From Linnemannia schmuckeri (taxonomy: Eukaryota > Mortierellomycota > Mortierellomycetes > Mortierellales > Mortierellaceae), in the NCBI GenBank assembly GCA_029449235.1, contig JANATG010000015.1, positions 1,550,001 to 1,614,000 of the forward strand: DNA of 64,000 nt, in the 5' to 3' direction. Position numbers and translations under genes: made by a program. The notes beneath the pieces are model-generated. The model had not been told where the DNA came from. It ran no database searches and saw only the letters and a program-made list of their open reading frames with translations. Every line of letters starts with the position of its first letter. The stretch's first letter is position 1. Below are positions 56,101-64,000 of the stretch, one piece after another.

Positions 56101-58253
56101 TTGAGCAAGCTAACCGATACACGACGGCGGATTTATACGCCCCCGCAGATAATGAGATTTTGGACGAGGCCGAGAACCCGTCGTCAGAGGTCGAGGATGA
56201 AGATGAGATCATGGATACCGGTGTCTCGCCAATGGTCGCAACAGGAGTCGAGCGAGGGCCTCAACGCGATCTCTTCAAGATGTCCGTCTTCACTCCCCCT
56301 CCTATCGTCACCAAGGGATACATGCTCCGCGGTGGAAGCCGGTCAACACTTTTCGCTCCTGCCATCATGCCGACCCCCAAAGAGATGACCCCAATGCACG
56401 AACGGACCACGCCGCATCTTCCCAAGAAGGAGCAAGAGATGGACTTTTATCCCAGTTACGGTCGCCAGCGACTTTTCCCAGGAAGATTCAGCGAGGACCG
56501 GTATAGTCCCTTCTACCGCCCTCCTGCTTCTCCCTCTGGCGTGTCGGAGTCGTCTACAAGTTCTAGCAAACCACAGGGACCCCTTGCTGGAGAAGACGAG
56601 GTATTGGATGAGGACGAACCCGAGGCAGGATCATCGACGGCCGACACTGCTGAATCGCCTTCGCAGGTCGCGCCCGAACCCGTACTTGTCACCGAACCTG
56701 CCGTTGAGCCGAAGGAGATGGTCTATATTTTTTGGACCAAATCTTTGGAGTCATCGATTTGCCCTGTAGTAAAGGTGGTGACCTACCGCACTAGGCTTGA
56801 CGAGGACGAGAAGGCGGTGAGCGCGAAAGCACTTTGGGAACAACGCGGAATTCCCATTGTCGATCCAGTTTTGCAGGAGGAGCAAGCAGGGAGCAAGCGG
56901 GGCAAGAAGGACATTACGCTGGAGGACTGTCTCGCAGAGTACACCAAGGAGGAACAGCTCGGCGAGGAGGATTTATGGTACTGTCCCAACTGCAAGAAGC
57001 ACCAGCAGGCAACCAAAAAGCTCGATATTTGGCGTCTGCCCGACATTTTGGTAGTGCACTTAAAGCGCTTCAGCCATACTCGTACCTGGCGCGATAAGAT
57101 CGATGCCTTAGTCGACTTTCCTATCCACGGTCTAGACCTGAGCGGCAAGATTCTCAAGGAAGAGGATCGCGACGAGAATGTCTATGATCTCTTTGGTGTC
57201 TCGAACCACATGGGCGGTCTCGGCGGCGGTCACTGTAAGTGTCTTTATTGTTGAGTGCCGTATACTGTTGTCGATATGTAATTTTTTTTAAATCTTTGTG
57301 CACTTATACATGGTTCATATTGAATAGACACTGCTTACGCCAAGAATGAGAGATCGGGACAGTGGTACAACTTCGACGATTCACACGTCAGCGCCGTTGG
57401 CAATGTCGAGTCCATTAAATCGTCCAGTGCATATCTCCTCTTCTACCGTCGAAGGAACGCTACTGTCCGCGAGTACGAACAGAGGCCACCCGTCGCTGAT
57501 CCCGAGCCCGAGCCTCAGCCTAGCTCAAGTTCTTCCGCAATTCACTACGGCGGCTACCTCGGCGCGACCTCTGTGCGCAATTTCAAGATCCAGGAGCGGG
57601 ATGATGATGATGATGGCGAATATGGCCCCTGGGGCAGGCCTCCAATTGGGCCTTTCCAGGACGACAACATGATGAGTGGGCTGAATGACAGTGACGATGA
57701 ACTACCATCGTACAGCTCTGCGATTGGACCTTCCGGCTTGGCTAGTCCTCGAGGATCGTACTCAGGGCAGCCGGCATTCATGATAGGAGCCAGGCATGGA
57801 AAGGGACGCCGGTCGTCGATGCATGACGATGACGATGATGACGACGAAGCGACCTTGATGTCGGGCCATATTTCTGAGTATCCTAACATGAGTGGAGGAC
57901 GAGGAGACCGGTCCCCAGGAATGTCGACCTGCGCAAGCGATGGATCGAACCCCGGTACTGCAAGTGGGTCGCGGGCGCATTCTCCAGTCACTCTCGATAC
58001 GTTCTCTGGTTCCGGATTGGAATCTTATGGCACGCGTGGATTGTCTGGTATCAGCCGTGCCGGCGGACGCATCGATGGGAGTGATTATGAGAACGATGGG
58101 TATGAGGAGTACGCGCAATTGGGCTCGGGAGCTGGCATCCCTACCCCAGGGTCGATGACGGCGACGACCGATGTTGGCGACGATGCGGATGGTGAAGGAG
58201 AGCAGGACGGAGTCAACATGATTCCATACGACGACGTGCCCTTGCGCGATTGA
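53130..58253 (+). CDS. ubiquitin-specific protease, Ubp12/USP4-USP15 type
   Basis: Five exons join in phase: 53130-54079, 54329-55109, 55229-55498, 55623-57234 and 57328-58253 (4539 nt, 1512 aa). A disordered 240-residue N-terminus precedes a DUSP domain (from VYCLISSTWFSQFRKYC, ending near PPVYTIYKVG) and a ubiquitin-like domain. The catalytic domain starts at GLSNLGNTCFMN (nucleophile about residue 511), is interrupted by a long insert with a second ubiquitin-like region (exon 4), has the zinc pairs CPECEK and CPNCKK, and ends with GGHYTAYAKN (catalytic His about 1204). An acidic/Ser-rich C-terminal tail of about 260 residues follows. The architecture is that of yeast Ubp12 and human USP4/11/15, cysteine proteases that remove ubiquitin. 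The gene is 613 bp downstream of the RING ligase on the same strand. Confidence 0.95.
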
Positions 58254-60551
58254 GCTCTTTTCATTGTAAAGCATGATGATGACTGGGAAAGGAGATGTGG
58301 AGAGGGGGAATGAATGTCTGGTGAACGGCAGTAATGGTGATAAAAAAATGAACGGAACCACAGCTTGCATAGAAATACAATGGTCACTTTTTTGCACACT
58401 TTCATCTGTTAAATAAGGATACTTTTCTTTTTTGTATAGTCCTTGGCGCTGTCGTTGTGTTAAGGAGGGCACTGAATTGGTTTTCCTTTGCGATATAGGA
58501 GTCGTTAAAAGCTGATTGATTTTTCGTTTGGAACTCGAACCCTGGCGGCAATTTGACCTGGGTTTAGAAGGAGGCGTCTGGAGAGTCGATTTGTCTTGGG
58601 TCAATACTGGCTGGTTATCTAGAGGTCTCTCTGTTGGACATTGATTTTGGTTTTTCGGTTTTGCCGTCCTACTGGAAAATCCGAAGAGAGCGCCATATGG
58701 AGAGTACGCGGTTGCGCTTGATTTAAGGCGCATCCCTGTATATTGCTAACAAGCGAAAATCAATAAGACGCACCCCTCTTTTGTTTTTCCGTCAAGATTT
58801 GTTTTTGAAGAGTCGCGATTGTCAACATCAGCAACCGATGCACGGGAAGTTATCGCTTTCCGTTACCTCCTCGCCGGTGATCATCCTGGAAACTGCGAAC
58901 ATCGCACATATAAATTGAACTGATAGGTGGCTAACATGCTGCTGGGCATTGGTAAGTGTCATTCAAACCATTTCGCTTAATTGGATATGTTGAACAAGCC
59001 CGGTCGCGATCGTTTCCATGCACCTGAGAAAATTGTCCTTGTCGATACGTTTGTTGATGATCGCGTCGTGTAGGAGGAAAATCTACGAATTCAATATACA
59101 GGAACCGTAGACGCGCCAGAAAAAAAAAAGTATAGAACGATAGCATGGTTCGGTTCATAGTCATTGCTTCATCCTAATCCAGCGGGTAGGGTCTTACAAG
59201 TGAAGAGGCTTCCATTACCCAGGCGATACAGTTTTTAAAAAATGTAGCGAACTCTTTATTTGATAATGTTTAGAAGGGGGTACTGCTTGAGCGTCGTTTT
59301 TTGAACCTAGACCGCGCCAGCAAAAACGTAAATGAATTAGCTATGCTCTTCATAGAAAAAAAACGCGAGAGAAGTTCATTTTTCATGCCATGCAGCCTAC
59401 CTTCCGAGGTCAACTTGTGAGTTGTTTTACAGGTACGTCGTCACAAAGGCAATGCATATATTCCCTTTTTTTCTTTTTTTTTTCGCTCGGTGAATTGACA
59501 TCAGGAAGGGTCTAACAACTGAACGTAATGAACACTTGAACAGACATGAAAAAAAACGCCATTAAAATGCTTTCTCATAGAGCAAACACATCATACCTGT
59601 TTGCTTATTGTCATCGATTCGATTACCAGTAAGATTTTTGGAGTCACCTTCACCAACAGAGCGGCGATGTTTTGATGGCAAAAACGCCTCTTCCTCCGCT
59701 ACCAATGCATTCACAGCGTACGTGTTCTGGATAATTCAGTTTAAACGACTTATCGTATCGGGTGCTGCTTCACTTCTTATTCTGAGAAGTACTGTTTAGC
59801 GATCATTATGCTTTCATTCGGATTACATTTGTCATAGATACTCAAAAAGCCCCCCCACAACCATCCCAACTGGATGTTTTTAGGACATCATGAAGGTCAA
59901 AAAACAAGACCGCTTTTTATCACTATCAAATAACACAAGCTTGGTGAGCTACTTCGAAATGCATAATGGTATCGTGGTAGGCTAACCTCACTCTTAACGG
60001 TTTTGGCTTCTTTATGAACGAGGATAGTGAGAGGAGACGATTCCAGTCTTACATTTTATACTAGGGATGGAAGCTAGTTTTCAATCTTTCACTTTTCTGA
60101 AGGGATAGGGGTTTGTGGTTCTACTTTTCATTGTGCACTTTCTTTTGCGCTGAGTTCACTTGGACTTCACGTCGCAGCGAGCCACTTCAGTCGCCCGATT
60201 TGCTGTGCGTCAATTTCTATTTCCTTTTAGCAATCGTTTCCTTAATTAAGGCAACATGTGGATGGTTGTGTAGGGTTTGTGTGAGGGAAGGGAGTGTGGT
60301 AGTGAATAGCGACACTTGAGTTTTAACATGTTGAGCACATGGAATGGCAAAAGTGATGTGTTTTGTGGGACCTGAACGTTGAAACGAAATAATAAGCATC
60401 CGAGGCTCGCTTGGTTTGTCGTCTGGGTGCAAACACAAAAATTTGGTGGCGTGAAAATATGCAAATGGAGCCCTGACTTTTTTTTATTCCTCCCTTATTG
60501 TGTCCGTCATTGCTCGCGAAAGGCAAGAACGGAAGGGTGGGTAAGAACGCA
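58254..60551. other. gene-poor interval
   Basis: After the deubiquitinase stop I see no frame with recognisable content or coherent exons on either strand. Composition is near-even and the longest frames lack codon bias like the neighbours. It contains the 3' ends of the flanking convergent genes. Confidence 0.45.
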
Positions 60552-61191
60552 TTACGGAGCTGCAGCAGCCAAGAGAACAGCGGCAACTGCATCAGATGCA
60601 GAATCTATTCCTCCTCCAGCAACAGCAGTAGCAGTTGTTGACGCTGATGTGGCCACAGAGACAGCAGTGGCAGCAGCCTTGGGAGCAAGGACCGAGTAAT
60701 TCGTTCCTGCTTTGATAACCGTCGCCAATGGTGCGCCTCCTCCAAGAATACGAAGGAAAGACTCGAGGAAATCCTCGACCGAGGTGAGGATCGCGGGGAG
60801 TTGGAGTCCAAAAGTTGAGGTAGGGGATCCGTCCATGTGTCTTATGGGGTCAAATATGTGAAAGTTGTTGAGATCAAGCCAACACCGGTCTGCGCCCCAG
60901 TAGCATGTTGTTGAGAAGAGCAGGATAACAGTGAACACGCAATACACGCTGTCAAGAAGTAAACGAAAAGAAAAGTAGTCAATAAGTATTTGAGGGATGT
61001 TGTACATTTGATACGCGTTTGTTTGTGTTTTTGCCAGTTTGTGTGTGTTTGAGAAGAAAGCTGAGTTATGTGTATATTTACCATGGCCTGTGGTGTCGGT
61101 AGAGGGAGATGTAGTAAAGGATGACAAAGTAGGGAGCTGTGCTCGGGAATGGGAGCAGCAGTAGGGGCAGGAAAGCACGGATACAATACAT
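60552..61191 (-). CDS. small two-pass membrane protein of unknown function
   Basis: Two exons join in phase: 61191-61082 and 60948-60552 (507 nt, 168 aa). The donor GTAAAT and acceptor ACAG are canonical. Residues about 5-30 form a first hydrophobic segment (IRAFLPLLLLPFPSTAPYFV) and residues 37-56 a second (CVYCVFTVILLFSTTCYWGA), with a short basic loop (LYRHHRP) between. A soluble part follows, with ILTSVEDFLESFLRILGGG, and then an alanine-rich C-terminus. No family recognised. The starting ATG is the first in frame with both segments; a longer upstream frame is Ser/Thr/His-rich and looks like leader. The gene is divergent from EBP1, and the 594 bp between them contains two CACGTGAT elements and an A run. 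Confidence 0.62.
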
Positions 61192-61536
61192 TCTCTTTTG
61201 CTGTGTTGAATGAGTGTTTGCGGGTAGGAGTAGTGAGTTGGTCGGGTGTGTATTGTTTGAGTGTAGATGAGTTGAGTATCGACGTGAGTGGTGTGAGTGC
61301 TGGTTGAGTGTTGTGTTCTTAGTTGATGATGCGAGTCGTAAAAAAGAAAGGGAGTGAAGAATGGTACCGTGAAAGCGAACGAGTGAGTTGATGCTAAAGT
61401 GTTCAAGGAAGAGCAAAGAGCAAGTTGTCTTACTTGTCACTTCCTTCGTTCTCCTTCCTCTCTTATATGTTCGCTTTCCTTGCACACAGGACAAGGGTTA
61501 CTTGCACTGCACTGGGAGCAGTAGTAGAATATATTG

Positions 61537-61557
61537 CACGTGATAATTAGGCACGTG
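61537..61557 (+). promoter_or_regulatory. paired CACGTGAT elements in the EBP1 promoter
   Basis: Two E-boxes (CACGTG at 61537-61542 and 61552-61557) stand 15 bp apart in the same orientation, each extended to CACGTGAT toward EBP1. They lie about 230-250 bp upstream of the EBP1 ATG and about 350 bp upstream of the divergent membrane-protein gene. The spacing places them roughly one and a half helical turns apart. Confidence 0.5.
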
Positions 61558-61612
61558 ATCAATTATCATTCATTGTGATGTTTTCTGCCTGCTTTTTTGG
61601 CTTGAAGCCACC

Positions 61613-61636
61613 AAAAAAAAAAAAAAAAAAAAAAAA
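61613..61636 (+). promoter_or_regulatory. poly(dA) tract in the EBP1 promoter
   Basis: A 24-nt A run lies between the paired CACGTG boxes and the EBP1 start codon, about 150 bp upstream of it. Such tracts disfavour nucleosomes and are common in promoters of fungal growth genes (established for yeast). The role here is inferred from position. Confidence 0.4.
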
Positions 61637-61785
61637 GCTGCCTCTACTTTTTTTTGTTGTTGCTGAGTTTCGTTGTTTGAGAAAGTGGTCGTTCGCTGGT
61701 TTACTTTCGTTCTCTCTTTGTTCATTCCTCTCACATTCTCATCCCTCTCCCCTCTTTACCAACGCACACACACAACATACCCACA

Positions 61786-63716
61786 ATGGACATGGATCAA
61801 GTTGTAAGGACATTAACAATTGGACACACTAGAACGCAACCGAGCAAAACAGAACAAAACAGAGTAAAAGAAGTGCTCACTTCAGGCTGTTCTTTCTTTT
61901 CTCTTTTTCTCTTTTCTCGGACTTGTTGACTGGCCTCCAAGGAGACAAACAGACCCGATTCAATATTACACAACACAGGAAACAACGATATAACAAGGAG
62001 GCAAAGAGACTGACCATGTGCCTATTTCACCGTTTACTTTCCCTTATCAACAGGAACTCTACGCTCAAAAGTCAGACGTTGACAACAACTTGTCTGACCC
62101 CACCGTCATTGCCAAGTACCGTCTTGCCGCTGACATTGCCCAAGGTGAGCTATCTCTTGACTTCTCAGCAACAATACTCATCATCATGGGAGCCATGCTC
62201 GATCTATCAGAGTAACGAAATGTGAACCATAGACTAACGACGATCTTCAATTGGGACAACAAATAGATGCTTTGACCAAGGTTGTTGCTCGTGTTGCTGA
62301 CGGTGTCCGTGTCAGCGAGTTGTGCGCTTTCGGTGATGAGATCATCCTCTCTTACGTACGTTTTACACTTCTGCTGCTTTGTAATCCGGATACTTTGCAC
62401 AGCAAGGACGGAAATCCTGCTCTGCATGTCAGATCAGATTCAGGAGTCAACTCGACCCTAACCAACTACACCTTCACAATACCACTTATAGACTTCCAAG
62501 GTGTACAACAAGAACAATGTTGAGAAGGGCATTGCTTTCCCCACCATGGTCTCGGTCAACGACTGCGTCGAGTACTACTCCCCCACTGGCGATGCTGGCG
62601 ATGATTACGTTCTCCGCACCGGAGATGTCGTCAAGATGTATGTACCTCAGGATAACTTGGACGTCTTTCTTGGATCACAGATCGGGCGCTATGACCAGTC
62701 TTCCAGAATTCCAAGTTCTCATCTGTTTTTTATTCCTACAATCTAATAGTGAATTGGGGGCTCACATTGATGGTTACATGGCTACCAACGGCCACACCAC
62801 TGTCATCAACGCCAACCCCGCTGCCCCCATCGAGGGACGTGCTGCCGATGTCGTCTGCGCTGCCCATTTCGCTGCCGAGGCTGCTCTCCGTTTGATGAAG
62901 ATTGGCAACAACAACATTCAGGTCCAGGAGGCGATCGCCGAGGCTGCCGCTCTTTTCAACTGTAGCCCCGTCACCGGAACTGCCTCGAACGAGATCAAGC
63001 GTTACGTTATTGCCACGGAAAAGATGATCATGAACGTTCCCGATGAGGAGAACCGCCCCGTCCAGGACTTTGTCTTTGTCGCCAACGAAGCCTACACTCT
63101 CAACATCTTGATCAGCTCTGGAGACGGTACTTGCCGCGAGGGTGCTATGAAGCCCACTGTTTACTCGCGCAACGTTCACCAAAACTACAACTTGAAGCTC
63201 AAGTCTGCCCGTGCCGCCTTTAATGAAATCAGCAACGATTTTGGCGTCTTCCCCTTCTCCATTCGGTACGTCTCTGTCAATTTTTCAGAATTCAGGGGGA
63301 CAGTTGATCTTCGTTGTGGTACCTGAACCTTGATCTGATTTCACGAATGTACTAATCTTCTCTTTCTCTTTATAAACAATAGTGCTTTGGAGAACAAGCG
63401 CCACCGCCTGGGAGTCACTGAGCTCGCTTCGCACCAGCTGTTGACTCCTTACCCCGTCTACTACACCCGTGCTTCGGATAGAGTTGCCCAGTTCAAGATG
63501 ACAGTCTTGATCGGTGCCAACGGCACCACCCGTATCACACCTGCTCTCCCCATGCCCTATGTTCACTCTGCCTACACCATCCCCTCGGACTCGGGCCTCG
63601 CCCAGTTGTTGGCCACCGATGCTGGAGTCAAGACTGTCAAGAGCGGCAAGGCTTTGTCGGGTATTGGTGCCGCTGAGGTCGCTGCGCCCGCCCAGGGCAT
63701 GGACGTTGACATGTAA
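61786..63716 (+). CDS. EBP1/PA2G4 homologue (methionine-aminopeptidase fold, inactive)
   Basis: Six exons join in phase: 61786-61803, 62054-62144, 62267-62355, 62492-62637, 62750-63265 and 63383-63716 (1194 nt, 397 aa; human EBP1 394). The first exon encodes only MDMDQV. Landmarks are YRLAADIAQDALTKVV, CAFGDEIILSY, KGIAFPTMVSVNDCVEYYSP, GDVVKIELGAHIDGYMATNG and LFNCSPVTG. The fold is that of type II methionine aminopeptidase, and EBP1 proteins lack the metal site needed for catalysis (family knowledge). They bind ribosomes near the tunnel exit, structured RNA and nucleolar pre-ribosomes, and control growth (S. pombe Cdb4, plant EBP1). The C-terminus ends AAPAQGMDVDM. The promoter carries paired CACGTGAT boxes and an A run. 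Confidence 0.95.
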
Positions 63717-64000
63717 AAGAGTTCTAGCTTTGAATTGAAAAAGATACACGCCTTCCATCCCATACCTCTTGTTTCTTTTTCTCTCACTTTTTTTTCTCTC
63801 CAAGCTTGTATTACTGTTCCCAAGGTCCTATTTTTATGTGCTCCTCTTCCTCTCTCTTCAACTTCACTTTCTTCCCTTTTCTCGCTTCGTTCTTTTTTTC
63901 GCATTTGCATTGTATTATCACAGATAGAATAATAAATCTCATTTCTATTTCATTCAAAAACCACAACAAGTGGGTATATGGATTAAATGTTAAGGAACTG

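Noticed and set aside
58931..60319. Short frames between the deubiquitinase and the small membrane-protein gene
   Set aside because: No codon bias like neighbours, no domain, and no exon chain in phase.
1..64000. CRISPR arrays, tRNA or rRNA genes, intact transposons
   Set aside because: Looked for by eye. No regularly spaced repeats with unique spacers, no clear A/B-box tRNA fold, no rRNA and no transposase or reverse-transcriptase motifs were seen. Short tRNAs could be missed without a covariance search.

Overview
The window is eukaryotic and fungal. Nearly every gene is split by short GT-AG introns (about 60-250 bp) that keep phase across exons. Intergenic and leader DNA is rich in CT tracts and long A runs. 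Gene content and a decayed leucine-rich-repeat fragment of the NSTLTTLDLYNNS type suggest an early-diverging fungus, most likely Mortierellomycotina (Mortierella/Linnemannia type). The species assignment is inference.

Region 1-4800 is gene-poor. It holds a possible gene remnant, degenerate CCTTGAT repeats, two copies of a decayed peptide fragment, a small secreted-protein candidate and a broken LRR fragment. A GPR1/FUN34/YaaH acetate-type transporter follows at 4891-5799 (-). About 3.7 kb follows with no gene I can support. Then come a Dal5-like MFS permease (9565-12137 +), the ATPase OLA1 (-), ribosomal protein uL13 (-), a class I glutamine-amidotransferase-like protein (-) and an acyl-CoA synthetase-like protein (18915-21422 -). 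That last protein has lost its nucleotide-binding motifs and its C-terminal subdomain.

From 22 to 39 kb: an R3H/G-patch protein of the Sqs1 type (+), an MCMDC2-like meiotic MCM relative with about 20 exons (-), two low-complexity orphan proteins, and maleylacetoacetate isomerase (-). From 38.8 to 48.5 kb: a type I metacaspase (+), a Brl1/Brr6 nuclear-envelope protein (+), and a germinal-centre kinase of the MST3/4 (GCK-III) type (-). From 50 to 58.3 kb: a RING protein with a long acidic tail and a Ubp12/USP15-like deubiquitinase, in tandem (+). The window ends with a small two-pass membrane protein (-) divergent from an EBP1/PA2G4 homologue (+).

Most genes are housekeeping or signalling genes: translation and growth (OLA1, uL13, EBP1), ubiquitin (RING, UBP), nuclear envelope (Brl1), amino-acid catabolism (MAAI), cell death/proteostasis (metacaspase). 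There is no operon-like organisation. Exon joins were made by eye from phase and splice sites. Where a join is weak the entry says so. The most notable items are the apparent acyl-CoA synthetase pseudoenzyme, the fungal MCMDC2 homologue, the 9-bp and 10-bp micro-exons, the RING protein with repeated candidate SUMO-interaction motifs, and an oriented CACGTGAT element shared by the OLA1 and EBP1 promoters. I saw no CRISPR array, rRNA, tRNA or intact transposon.
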